This document shows, piece by piece, positions 51,817 to 60,548 of a stretch of DNA of 64,000 bases (position 1 is the first letter of the stretch; every line of letters starts with the position of its first letter). This stretch comes from Salipiger pentaromativorans. GTDB lineage: Bacteria > Pseudomonadota > Alphaproteobacteria > Rhodobacterales > Rhodobacteraceae. Under the pieces are notes generated by a model. It was not told where the DNA came from. It did not search any database and was given only the letters and a program-made list of their open reading frames with translations. The translations under genes were made by a program, and so were the position numbers. The DNA lies in contig NZ_JAMDHK010000006.1 of NCBI RefSeq assembly GCF_024721115.1, positions 67,521 through 131,520 of the forward strand, given 5' to 3'.

Positions 51817-52482
51817 TCAACTTCTCGGGGTGACGCTGTCTTCCGCCGAGTACAGGAATGCCGTCGAGCCAATCTCGACGTTGGGATAGAGATCATTGAT
51901 GTGTGCCATGACCATTCGGACGCAGCCGGAACTCGCACGGCCGCCAATGCTTCTTGGATACGGTGTCCCGTGAATCCTTAGATAGGTGTCTCGGTCGCCG
52001 ACGAAGAGATAGAGGGCTCGCGATCCGAGCGCGTTTTCAGGTCCGGGTTCCATACCGTCAGCGATATCGGCGTAGAGCTCTGGGTCGCGGTCGATCATGT
52101 TTTGTGTCGGCTGCCAATGCGGCCACCTGACCTTGCGCTTGATCGTATAGGTGCCCGGTTCGTAAAGTTTACCGCGCGCGATCGCCACGCCATAGCGCAT
52201 CGCCGTGCCGCCTTCTTCGATGTGGTAGAGATAGCGCGCAACAGCATCGACATGGATATCACCGGGTACAAGTCCGTCCTTCGCGAGGACCCGCTGTGGC
52301 AGGAAGCGAGGGTGAAGGCCCCAAGGGTTGGACGTGGCCGGGTCGTAGCCGGGAGGTGTAACCTGTGCGTCCCAAGCTGCCTTCTGCGCATCGGTAGGCC
52401 ACGTGTCTGCAAGGAGCGGGCTGGATATCGATGCCGAAAACAGCGCGGTGGTCGTCTGGATGAAATGTCGTCTTGTCAGCAT
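51817..52482 (-). CDS. L,D-transpeptidase (YkuD domain), copy 2
   Basis: A 221-residue exported enzyme with a Tat-like leader (LTRRHFIQTT) and catalytic block HGTPYPRSIGGRASSGC. The ATG at 52482 fits the leader. It is very similar along its whole length to copy 3 at 61255-61920 (shared segments ARYLYHIEEGGTAMRYGVAI and SAEDSVT). It lies behind a divalent-metal MerR promoter at 52605, i.e. a metal-inducible peptidoglycan cross-linking enzyme. Confidence 0.92.
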   Translation of the reverse strand: MLTRRHFIQTTTALFSASISSPLLADTWPTDAQKAAWDAQVTPPGYDPATSNPWGLHPRFLPQRVLAKDGLVPGDIHVDAVARYLYHIEEGGTAMRYGVAIARGKLYEPGTYTIKRKVRWPHWQPTQNMIDRDPELYADIADGMEPGPENALGSRALYLFVGDRDTYLRIHGTPYPRSIGGRASSGCVRMVMAHINDLYPNVEIGSTAFLYSAEDSVTPRS

Positions 52483-52604
52483 ATAGATTGCTCCGTTCAC
52501 GCATTGGACGGCAAACCGAACCTTACCCCGAACGCAGTGTTGTTCGCCCGGGAAGGAGTGAGGCGTTATTGGCAACTTGCTCCATGGTGCCGTTCTTTGT
52601 CGGT

Positions 52605-52635
52605 GGCTTAACTCCTAAAGCTACTAGAGGTTCAA
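52605..52635 (-). promoter_or_regulatory. Divalent-metal MerR promoter of L,D-transpeptidase copy 2
   Basis: On the minus strand TTGAAC (52630-52635), 19-bp spacer with CTCTAGTAGCTTTAG, TAAGCC (52605-52610). It predicts a 5' leader of about 115 bases before the ATG at 52482. Confidence 0.78.
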
Positions 52636-52675
52636 GAAAATTTTCTGTTATCAATAGACGCTGCTACTAATGGAG

Positions 52676-53524
52676 CTATCCGATCCGTCCCAGAACCGGA
52701 AATACGTCGAGCATCCAGTATGACAGCGCGCTCAACTGCCCTGTCATCATCGCCAGCCCCATCAAGATCATCACTATGCCCGCAAGCTGGTGGAGGCGGC
52801 GGCCAACCCGGCCGATGGCCCGCAACCGTCCCGCGATCTGGTCGGTGAATCCGGCCACGATCAGAAACGGTATTCCAAGGCCGGCGGAATAGACGGCAAG
52901 CAGCATGATACCTTCGCCCATCGTGGCACTCGCCGCACTGGCTGTCAGGATCGCGCCGAGGATCGGGCCGATGCACGGAGTCCAGCCGAAACCGAAGGCA
53001 AGACCGAGGACATAGGACGCAGCGGGTTGGCCCCCGGGGATGTTGAGATTGAATCGGAAGTCGCGTTCCATGACCGAAACACGCGCGGCTCCTATCATGA
53101 AGAGCCCGAAGAAAATGATGATGCCGCCCCCAACGAGGTTGAGTTCATACCGCCACCGAAGCAGGGCCTGACCCATTGCAGTCGCGGATGCGCCAAGTCC
53201 CATGAAGATGGTGGAGAAGCCGAGGACAAAACACAGGCTCAGCCAGACCGCGCGCGACGGCGAAGCGCCGACCACCCCGCCCTCAGCGGCTGTGCGCCCG
53301 GTTACGTAGGAGACATAACCTGGCACAAGAGGTAGCACGCAGGGGGACAGAAATGATATCGTGCCGGCTAGGAGGGCGGCGGTGAGGGCGCGCGCCAAGT
53401 GATGTCTTCGTCGACCCAGATCAGCAGGGACCCCCGCTTGCGCAGCGATGCGTTGTAGCTGGACCAGTTGGTCGTACGATAGCGGGCGGGAGATGGGTTG
53501 CTCATGGAATGCGGCTAACAGCAT
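52676..53524 (-). CDS. CcdA/DsbD-type membrane thiol transporter with unusual N-terminus
   Basis: The core (about residues 45-282) is a six-helix CcdA protein with FLSPCVLPLVPGY and GWTPCIGPILGA, carrying reducing power across the membrane. Family members start about 10 residues before the first of these. Here about 43 hydrophilic residues precede it (QLVQLQRIAAQAG, then GRRRHH) and the ATG at 53524 has no clear RBS. A TTG at about 53398 could be the real start, or the N-terminus has been altered by a frameshift. It is upstream of the transpeptidase promoter on the same strand. Confidence 0.8.
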   Translation of the reverse strand: MLLAAFHEQPISRPLSYDQLVQLQRIAAQAGVPADLGRRRHHLARALTAALLAGTISFLSPCVLPLVPGYVSYVTGRTAAEGGVVGASPSRAVWLSLCFVLGFSTIFMGLGASATAMGQALLRWRYELNLVGGGIIIFFGLFMIGAARVSVMERDFRFNLNIPGGQPAASYVLGLAFGFGWTPCIGPILGAILTASAASATMGEGIMLLAVYSAGLGIPFLIVAGFTDQIAGRLRAIGRVGRRLHQLAGIVMILMGLAMMTGQLSALSYWMLDVFPVLGRIG

Positions 53525-53614
53525 GGGTTCGCGAAGGGAATCCTGAGGCGTCAGACTTGTGCAACAACGCCCCGTATCATCGACCTAGTGGTGCCCACAT
53601 GGCAGGCTATTTCA

Positions 53615-54259
53615 ATGGATAGATTTTTCTCTATCAGTATGCCCGCGGCTCAGTTTGTTAGAAATGTCCTGCTGTTCAGCTTCGCTGCATTACTGCCGGT
53701 CCTGTTGTTCTACGTCTTACTGGCTCCGGGCTTTGCTCCGGCTCTTGCTGCCGGCGGACCGGCACTCATGCGCTTACTAAGGCAGGTTGCGACCAACGGT
53801 TTGCCCGTGGTTTTTGCCGTCAACTATGTCAGTTTTTTCCTTTTCGCTATGACAAAGCAACCAAAGGCGGGCTCAAGAGACACGGCGTTTTTCGTGCTGG
53901 TCGATGTCTTGCTCAGAGCCCTTCTCTTTCCAGGTCTCCACGTGCTGATATACGTTCTATCTGCCGACTGGTTCGGGTCATTCGGCGGCAATCGTTCAAC
54001 CGCTTTGGCGGTTGTATCCCCGACTCTTGCGCGTTCGGCGTTTTTCGAGAACATCTCCGGCGTTTACCTCTATGCGACTATGATAAGCGCGTTGCCGCTC
54101 TACGTCTCGGCTTTCGGGCGGTCGGAATTTCTTGGACCGGTTGTACGTCGCTTGCCCATGAACACGGGCGCGATGCTGCTTGCCCTGGCTGCGTTTGCCT
54201 TGTCGGTCGGGCTGATCACGATCGGCGCACAAGGCATCGCATCTCTTCAGGCCAGGTGA
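53615..54259 (+). CDS. Multi-pass membrane protein of unknown function
   Basis: A 214-residue protein with about five hydrophobic helices and no recognised motif. ATG at 53615 was preferred over a GTG at 53588; neither has a strong RBS. It is convergent with the APC permease gene, 7 bp apart. Codon use looks ordinary for the window. Function not predictable. Confidence 0.6.
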   Translation: MDRFFSISMPAAQFVRNVLLFSFAALLPVLLFYVLLAPGFAPALAAGGPALMRLLRQVATNGLPVVFAVNYVSFFLFAMTKQPKAGSRDTAFFVLVDVLLRALLFPGLHVLIYVLSADWFGSFGGNRSTALAVVSPTLARSAFFENISGVYLYATMISALPLYVSAFGRSEFLGPVVRRLPMNTGAMLLALAAFALSVGLITIGAQGIASLQAR

Positions 54260-54266
54260 TGGTAGG

Positions 54267-55604
54267 CTAATCACCGTGGGCGTGGGCGGGGGCGGGGGCG
54301 ACTTGCGGTGCCACCCATTGCGACAAGTAAACGCGCTCGAAGGCGAACACAGCGATCATCCCGACAGCGGCGTAGAGAACGATCATCGGGTCGCTTTGAA
54401 GCTTCATCACGGTGAAAGCTGCCAGTACTATCGCATCGAGCGCCAGGGCAGTCAAAAGCACGATACCGAAGGCGCCGACGTCTGCTCGACGATAGCGGAA
54501 CACGCCCCAATGTATGATCATGTCCATGACGAGGTAAAAGAAAGCACCGAGGGATGCGATCCGGCCTAAATCAAAGAGCACGGCCAACGTCGCGGCGATG
54601 ACGACAGTATAGACCAGGGTGTGGCGTTGGATGGGACCTGGCATACCGAAGTGGCTGTGCGGGATCATTTCCATGTCGGTCAGCATCGCCAGCATACGCG
54701 ACACCGCGAAGACGCTGGCCAGAACGCCGGACGCCGTTGCGACAGCGGCCAGGATCACCGTGAGTATGAAGCCGGTTTGTCCAAGGGCGGGCTGCGCCGC
54801 TTGTGCCAGCGAATAGTCACGCGCTGAGATGATCTCCTCGATCGTGAGACTCGAACCGACCCCGTAGGCGACCAACAGGTAGACGACGACGCAGATTCCG
54901 ATAGAGAACATGATCGCTCGGCCAACATTGCGATTTGGTTCAGTGATCTCGGCTCCGCTGTTGGTGATCGTGGTGAATCCCTTGAACGCAAGGATGGCCA
55001 GCGCCGTAGAGGCGATGAACCCCGTGAGCCCGTAGGATTGTGAGGTCTCGGACGCCGCGGCGAACGCAAAACCACTGGACCACAGGGCCGCGATGCCAAA
55101 CAGAGCTATGCCTCCGATCTTGATCGCGGCCATGATCAACGAGAACAGCCCGACCGAGCGGTTTCCGGCCATGTTCACCAAAAAGGCGAAAACGATCACG
55201 GCCACAGCCAGAGCGGGGACCAATGGGCCACCTTCGATATCGAAAGGGCGCAGGACATAGGTGGCGAAGGTTCGCGCGACGAGGCTTTCCGCGATCACCA
55301 TGCTGAGCGCCATCAGCAGTGCGGCCCCGCCCGCGATGGCTCCGGGGCCATAGCATTTCTGCAGGATCATGGCGATGCCACCCGAGGACGGCCATTTGTT
55401 CGACATCCTGATGTAGCTGTAGGCGCTGAAGCTTGTGACGACCGCGCCGGCGATGAATGCAAGCGGGAAAAGCGGGCCGGCGAGCTGCGCGATTTGCCCC
55501 GTCAACGCAAAGATTCCAGCGCCGATCATCACGCCTGTCCCCATCGCAACGGCTCCGCCCAGACTGATGGAATTTTCGCGGTACGTTTCTTTTTCGCTCT
55601 GCAT
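54267..55604 (-). CDS. APC-superfamily permease, copy 2
   Basis: A 445-residue 12-helix transporter, clearly paralogous to 32559-33881 (both start with SxxGAVAMGTGVMIGAG-type signature and share SRMLAMLTxME/MxxIPHSHFGM). It ends in a Pro/His tail (PAPAHAHGD). It follows the Cu ATPase by 48 bp and is probably in its operon. Substrate unknown. Confidence 0.88.
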   Translation of the reverse strand: MQSEKETYRENSISLGGAVAMGTGVMIGAGIFALTGQIAQLAGPLFPLAFIAGAVVTSFSAYSYIRMSNKWPSSGGIAMILQKCYGPGAIAGGAALLMALSMVIAESLVARTFATYVLRPFDIEGGPLVPALAVAVIVFAFLVNMAGNRSVGLFSLIMAAIKIGGIALFGIAALWSSGFAFAAASETSQSYGLTGFIASTALAILAFKGFTTITNSGAEITEPNRNVGRAIMFSIGICVVVYLLVAYGVGSSLTIEEIISARDYSLAQAAQPALGQTGFILTVILAAVATASGVLASVFAVSRMLAMLTDMEMIPHSHFGMPGPIQRHTLVYTVVIAATLAVLFDLGRIASLGAFFYLVMDMIIHWGVFRYRRADVGAFGIVLLTALALDAIVLAAFTVMKLQSDPMIVLYAAVGMIAVFAFERVYLSQWVAPQVAPAPAHAHGD

Positions 55605-55652
55605 AAATGGCCCCCTTTTAATTTTGGTTCATCCGAACGCTGTTGCGCGCTT

Positions 55653-57998
55653 CTAGATACGAACGCCGCGAAGGCGCAGCGAATTGAGCACCACCGAGAT
55701 TGACGACGCGCTCATGGCGAAGGCAGCAAACATCGGACTGATGAGGATGCCAAAGAAGGGAAACAGAACTCCCGCCGCGACCGGCACGCCGGAGGCGTTG
55801 TAGATCAGCGCGAAGAACAGGTTCTGGCGGATGTTGCGCATCGTGGCCCGGGCGAGCCGCCGCGCACGCACGATACCATCAAGGTTGCCCTTGACCAGCG
55901 TGACGCCCGCGCTTTCGATGGCCACATCGGCGCCGGTGCCCATGGCGATGCCGACATCGGCCTGCGCGAGCGCGGGGGCGTCGTTGACGCCATCCCCGGC
56001 CATGGCGACCTTGTGGCCCGCCTCTTGCAACTCAAGGATGATCCGCGCCTTGTCCTCCGGCAGCACGTCGGCCCGGATCTCATCGATTCCGAGCCGCGTG
56101 CCGATGGCCTTGGCCGTGCGTTCGTTGTCGCCGGTCGCCATGATGACGCGGAACCCCAGTTCATGCAGATCCTCGATGGCTTCTGGCGTGGTCTCCTTCA
56201 CTGGGTCGGCGACAGCAACTAGACCGGCGATCTCGCCATCCAGCACAACGAACATGACCGTCTCGCCTTCGTCGCGGCGGGCATTGGCCTTGGCGGTCAA
56301 CGCGCCCGCCTCGAGCCCCAATTCGCGGATCATCGCCAAATTGCCGAGCGCGACCGCTTTGCCGTCAACGACCCCCTTGACGCCCTTGCCAGTGACCGCC
56401 TCGAAGTCCCGTGCCTCGTCCATTTTGACATCTCGCTCCTCCGCACCCCTGACGATCGCTTCGGCCAAGGGGTGCTCCGATCCGCGCTCAAGCGATGCGG
56501 CGAGACGCAAGACCTCGGCTTCGTCGTGGCCGGGTTGCGGGAGTACGTCGACAAGCCGCGGCTTGCCTTCGGTCAACGTGCCGGTCTTGTCGACGATCAG
56601 GGTATCGACTTTCTCGAACCGCTCCAGCGCCTCGGCGTTCTTGATCAGCACCCCTGCCTGAGCGCCCCGTCCTGTCGCTGTCATGATCGACATCGGTGTC
56701 GCCAGGCCAAGCGCACAAGGACAGGCGATGATCAGAACCGCCACCGCCGAAATCAATGCGTAGGAAAGCGCAGGCGCGGGCCCCCAGATCGCCCAGGCGA
56801 TGAAGGACAGGACCGCGATACCGATGACGGCCGGAACGAAATATCCCGCCACCTTGTCGGCGTATTTCTGGATCGGGGCGCGCGAGCGCTGCGCGTTCGA
56901 CACCATCTCGACAATTTGAGCCAGCATCGTGTCGGACCCGACACGCGTCGCCTCCATCACCAGACTGCCGGTGCCATTGATCGTCGCGCCGGTCAGCGGG
57001 TCGCCCTCGGTCTTCTCGACCGGCACGGGTTCACCGGAGATCATGCTTTCGTCGACCGAGGACCGGCCGTCCAGAACCACGCCATCGACCGGCACCTTGT
57101 CACCGGGCCGCACGCGCAGCCGGTCCCCGACTTGCACGTCCTCCAGCGGGATTTCCTCCTCGGATCCGTCGTCCCGGATGACCCGCGCGGTCTTTGCCGC
57201 CATGTCGAGAAGCGCGCGGATCGCCTTGCCGGTCCCCTCGCGGGCGCGTAGTTCCATCACCTGGCCGAGCAGCACCAGCGTCACGATCACCGCCGCCGCC
57301 TCGAAATAGACGCCGACATGGCCTTCGGAGTCTCGGAACCCATCAGGGAATATGTCCGGTGCGAGAACGGCAACGACGCTGAAGAGCCAGGCGGCAAGAA
57401 CGCCCATGCCGATCAGGGAGAACATGTTGAGGTTCAATGTGCGGAACGAAATCCATCCGCGTTCCAGAAACGGCCAGCCGCACCACAAGACCACTGGCGT
57501 TGCCAGGATCAATTCGATCCATTGTGTGGTGCTTTCGCCAAAAAAAGTCCGGACTGCGGGGAAACCGACGAATGGCCCCATCGTGAGGGCAAGGAGCGGG
57601 ATCGTCAGGACTGTGCCGACCCAGAACCGCCGTGTGAAATCCACCAGTTCGGGATTTGGACCTTCATCGCCCGGCACACCGGATTCCAGTTCCAATCCCA
57701 TACCACAGATCGGACACGCGCCCGGATCAGGCTGCCGCACCTGAGGGTGCATCGGGCAGGTGAAAATGGGACCATCATGTCCTGTAGGAACCAGATCATA
57801 TCGGCCATCGGCCGGCGTGGCACCCGCGTGGTGTTCGTGATGATCATGTGCTGAATGGACCTCGAGCTCCGATTCCGGCACGAGGTGCATCCCGCATTTC
57901 GGACAATTGCCGGGCTCGTCCTGCCGCACCTCAGGGTGCATGGGGCAAACGAATACCGAAGAAGCTGCTGTGGTTTCAGAACTGTCGGGAGTGCTCAT
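55653..57998 (-). CDS. Cu-type P1B ATPase with two N-terminal heavy-metal-binding domains, copy 2
   Basis: A 781-residue paralogue of 17967-20327 with the same architecture: two CPMHP domains (VCPMHPEVR and [10 protein letters not shown], the second with CPICGMGLE), His-rich linker ([12 protein letters not shown]), [16 protein letters not shown] and [11 protein letters not shown] at 57998 has AAGGA upstream; the longer frame to 58058 would start inside the operator and is rejected. Driven by the CueR-type box at 58028. Confidence 0.94.
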   Translation of the reverse strand: MSTPDSSETTAASSVFVCPMHPEVRQDEPGNCPKCGMHLVPESELEVHSAHDHHEHHAGATPADGRYDLVPTGHDGPIFTCPMHPQVRQPDPGACPICGMGLELESGVPGDEGPNPELVDFTRRFWVGTVLTIPLLALTMGPFVGFPAVRTFFGESTTQWIELILATPVVLWCGWPFLERGWISFRTLNLNMFSLIGMGVLAAWLFSVVAVLAPDIFPDGFRDSEGHVGVYFEAAAVIVTLVLLGQVMELRAREGTGKAIRALLDMAAKTARVIRDDGSEEEIPLEDVQVGDRLRVRPGDKVPVDGVVLDGRSSVDESMISGEPVPVEKTEGDPLTGATINGTGSLVMEATRVGSDTMLAQIVEMVSNAQRSRAPIQKYADKVAGYFVPAVIGIAVLSFIAWAIWGPAPALSYALISAVAVLIIACPCALGLATPMSIMTATGRGAQAGVLIKNAEALERFEKVDTLIVDKTGTLTEGKPRLVDVLPQPGHDEAEVLRLAASLERGSEHPLAEAIVRGAEERDVKMDEARDFEAVTGKGVKGVVDGKAVALGNLAMIRELGLEAGALTAKANARRDEGETVMFVVLDGEIAGLVAVADPVKETTPEAIEDLHELGFRVIMATGDNERTAKAIGTRLGIDEIRADVLPEDKARIILELQEAGHKVAMAGDGVNDAPALAQADVGIAMGTGADVAIESAGVTLVKGNLDGIVRARRLARATMRNIRQNLFFALIYNASGVPVAAGVLFPFFGILISPMFAAFAMSASSISVVLNSLRLRGVRI

Positions 57999-58027
57999 TT
58001 TGCGGTCCTTTCCGAGAATGCTTCTCT

Positions 58028-58058
58028 TGCCTAGGGCTTCCATCCGCGGGAGGGTCAA
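58028..58058 (-). promoter_or_regulatory. CueR-type promoter of the Cu ATPase copy 2
   Basis: On the minus strand TTGACC (58053-58058), 19-bp spacer CTCCCGCGGATGGAAGCCC, TAGGCA (58028-58033), 29 bp before the ATG at 57998. Dyad arms are less perfect than at 2921 and 17898 but spacing and hexamers agree. Confidence 0.75.
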
Positions 58059-58076
58059 GAGAGATCAGTACGGCGA

Positions 58077-58997
58077 TTACATTGCGGCTCTGCGGGGTGG
58101 CGCTGTCCGGCCCCGTTCCCGCCGGGCGAACACGATCAACGCCAGCCCGACCAGCGCCATTGGCATGGAGAGCAACTGGCCCATGGTCAAACCCCACTCA
58201 CCAAAATGAAGCGCATGGCCGATCGGGTTGTCCGCCGTCACAAATTGTTGGTCCGGTTGCCGGAACATCTCGACGAAACTTCGGGCAAGACCATAGCCGG
58301 TCAGAAACACGCCAGCCAAGGCACCGGGCATTTTCAGCCAGCCCCGGCCCCAAGCGAGATAAATGAGCAGTATTCCAAGAATGAGCCCCTCCAATACCGC
58401 CTCGTACAGCTGGGACGGGTGTCGGGCGCAGAGGCCGCTAACCCCTGGGCAGGCCTGCGCGACTTCGCCGGGAAAGATCACCGCCCAGGGAACGTCCGTT
58501 GGACGCCCCCACAACTCATTGTTGGTGAAGTTCGCCAGCCTTCCAAGAAACAAGCCTGGTGGTGTTGCCAAAGCCAGCAAGTCGCCAGTGCTGAGCAATG
58601 ACGCGTTCTGTCTAAGGCAGAACAGCAAGGCCGCGATGACAACTCCCGCGAACCCCCCGTGGAAAGACATGCCGCCTTGCCAGACCATCAGAATTTCCAA
58701 GGGATTGGCGAGATAATATGCGGGCTGGTAGAACAGTACAAAGCCCAGGCGACCACCAGCAATCACGCCGATGATGATCCACGTCAGAAGATCTTCGATC
58801 TGCGTTCGGTCAAGCGGCGGTCCAGCTGACGTCCAGAGCGCGGGACGGCTTATGGCACTCGAACAAATGCGCCAGCCAATCAGGATACCGAAGATATAGG
58901 CTAGCGCGTACCAGCGGAGTGCGAATGTGACCCCCCCGATGTCGAAGGAGAAGAGGTCGGTTCCAATATCCGGAAATGGCAATCCCGCTGGCAGCAC
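58077..58997 (-). CDS. lgt: Prolipoprotein diacylglyceryl transferase, copy 2
   Basis: A 306-residue Lgt with [16 protein letters not shown] and [12 protein letters not shown], clearly paralogous to 20989-21900. It lies just upstream of the CueR-controlled Cu ATPase (78-bp gap containing the operator). Start at 58997 is unopposed. Two Lgt genes in one accessory region, besides the chromosomal copy to be expected, is unusual. Confidence 0.94.
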   Translation of the reverse strand: MLPAGLPFPDIGTDLFSFDIGGVTFALRWYALAYIFGILIGWRICSSAISRPALWTSAGPPLDRTQIEDLLTWIIIGVIAGGRLGFVLFYQPAYYLANPLEILMVWQGGMSFHGGFAGVVIAALLFCLRQNASLLSTGDLLALATPPGLFLGRLANFTNNELWGRPTDVPWAVIFPGEVAQACPGVSGLCARHPSQLYEAVLEGLILGILLIYLAWGRGWLKMPGALAGVFLTGYGLARSFVEMFRQPDQQFVTADNPIGHALHFGEWGLTMGQLLSMPMALVGLALIVFARRERGRTAPPRRAAM

Positions 58998-59102
58998 TGG
59001 GTGAGTTCCTCATCAGGAATTTACGTGGGGATTAGATGGCATTGATCGAGCACCGCTAAAGGCGCTCGATCTGCGACAGGGCATCCAACGCCCATCCCGC
59101 CA

Positions 59103-59489
59103 TCACGCGGTGTCGAGGGCGTCCCGAAGGAGATCGCGGACTTCGCCGGCGACCGCGTCCAGGTCTTGGTTCTGCACCGCCTGCATCGAAGCGACAGGAT
59201 CGACCGCGCTGACCTCGGTGTCGCCGTCCAGTTGCCGCAGGATAACATTGCAGGGAAGCATCGCACCGATGCGAGGCTCGATCTCGATGGCTTTGTGCGC
59301 CATGCCCGGATTACAGGCCCCCAAGATGCGGTAAGGCGGCATGTCCGCATCAAGTTTCTTTTTCATCGTCGCTTTGACGTCAATCTCAGTCAGAACGCCG
59401 AAGCCCTTGTCTGCCAAAGCATCCCGAACACGCATCTCTGCGTCATCGATTTTGGTGTCTTTCAGGACGCGATCATAGGTATAGGCCAT
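59103..59489 (-). CDS. DUF302-family protein, copy 2
   Basis: A 128-residue DUF302 protein, same length and motifs as 29544-29930 (GFGVLTEIDVKATMKKK, MLPCNVILR, VDPVASM). The ATG at 59489 aligns with the start of copy 1 (MAYTYDR against MSYTYNR). It lies between EF-hand copy 2 and Lgt copy 2. Confidence 0.9.
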   Translation of the reverse strand: MAYTYDRVLKDTKIDDAEMRVRDALADKGFGVLTEIDVKATMKKKLDADMPPYRILGACNPGMAHKAIEIEPRIGAMLPCNVILRQLDGDTEVSAVDPVASMQAVQNQDLDAVAGEVRDLLRDALDTA

Positions 59490-59598
59490 GGGAATTTTCC
59501 TTTCCGTGTCTCTATTTGTTGGCATACCGAGGCTAAACGGTTCAGGTCGCGGTTCGGTTCAATGTCCCGACCGCGAATGGTTTTGGGGTTGTGAGGAC

Positions 59599-59623
59599 GG
59601 GTGCCGGAAAAAAACCGGCACCC
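59599..59623 (-). terminator. Hairpin terminator of EF-hand gene 2
   Basis: GGGTGCCGG (59599-59607), seven-base A/T loop, CCGGCACCC (59615-59623), beginning 7 bp after the stop codon of the minus-strand EF-hand gene. A perfect 9-bp stem. No T-run follows it on the minus strand. Confidence 0.65.
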
Positions 59624-59629
59624 ATTGGC

Positions 59630-60223
59630 TCAGTTGTCCTGCATCATGGAGCCGTTGCCCATGCCCTGACCGTTGCCAGGCCGCGCAGGCGCATCTGCCA
59701 TATTCGACCGCATCATCTGCATCCGCTCCATCCTATCGGCAGGAGCGGCCATCTCTTCCGGCGTCACCGCGCCGTCGCCATCGGCATCGAGGTGTTGGAA
59801 GCGATCCACCATCATTTCGCGGATCATCGCGCTGTGGAGAGCTTCAAACTCGGTAATCGAGAGGCTTCCATCCCCGTCGCTGTCAAACTCGGAAAGCTTG
59901 GCCTGCAGCTGCGTGCGCATTTCTTCCGGCGTCGTTGTGCCGTCTCCATCAGTGTCGAACATTTGCATCATGCCGCCAGCCATGCCTGGGCTCATCATAC
60001 CACTGCCCATGCCTGCGCCCATCATGTTTCCGTGCATGCGCTTCATCATGTCCATCATTCCGCCCATGTTCCCCATCATACCGGGACCACCGTTCTGCAT
60101 CATGCCTGGTCCGCTCTGGGCGCCAAATTGTCCCCCACGCCCGTGGTTGGCGTCCGCGAATGCGGCACCGCCAAGGGCGGTTGCAGCCAGGGTCATTGCA
60201 GCGAGTAAAGTGTTGCGTTTCAT
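59630..60223 (-). CDS. Periplasmic Met-rich EF-hand protein, copy 2
   Basis: A 197-residue exported protein with signal peptide (ends near AAFAD), a Met/His/Gly-rich segment (MMDMMKRMHGNMMGAGMGSGMM) and three EF-hand loops (DTDGDGTTT, DSDGDGSLS, DADGDGAVT). It is a paralogue of 28831-29454. ATG at 60223 has AGGTG upstream. It carries the TGTCGC-N4-TGTAAC box 111 bp upstream on its own strand. Confidence 0.87.
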   Translation of the reverse strand: MKRNTLLAAMTLAATALGGAAFADANHGRGGQFGAQSGPGMMQNGGPGMMGNMGGMMDMMKRMHGNMMGAGMGSGMMSPGMAGGMMQMFDTDGDGTTTPEEMRTQLQAKLSEFDSDGDGSLSITEFEALHSAMIREMMVDRFQHLDADGDGAVTPEEMAAPADRMERMQMMRSNMADAPARPGNGQGMGNGSMMQDN

Positions 60224-60334
60224 TTCGATCACCTCGTGTCAGTGTTGCGATACCCAGCATATGGGGGGCACCTGCAGATGCGGAATGCCACGCGAGCCGG
60301 TGTTTTGTATCGCGAGGTCACAAAGGCGGGGTCT

Positions 60335-60350
60335 GTTACAAATTGCGACA
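60335..60350 (-). promoter_or_regulatory. Candidate response-regulator box upstream of EF-hand gene 2
   Basis: On the minus strand TGTCGC-AATT-TGTAAC, matching TGTCGC-CAAT-TGTATC at 28708 in half-sites, spacing, orientation and distance to the start codon. A weaker half-pair (TGTATC-GCGA-GGTCAC, 60306-60321, plus strand) is close by. The rest of 60224-60548 shows no gene; it also holds the start region of the plus-strand lipoprotein. Confidence 0.6.
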
Positions 60351-60548
60351 AATCAATTCGGGGCGAACGCTCCTCTTCATCTGAAACATGCGATATCCAG
60401 AAAAAAAGGTGTCGAGGATCCGTATACCAACCGAAACCGAACCCATGTTTCGGTAGAGGTGAAATCCGGAAGAGTTGATGTCGAGATTGCTAGAGGCCCT
60501 GAATATCCCGAAAATTCAATCATTCAACCCATGGCAGGAGGCTGCAGG

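Noticed and set aside
59673-60548. Long open plus-strand frame antisense to EF-hand gene 2, leading into the lipoprotein
   Set aside because: Composition is Ser/Pro/Ile/Met skewed as expected for the antisense of a Met/Asp-rich gene; no RBS. Only the 60549-61178 part is coding.
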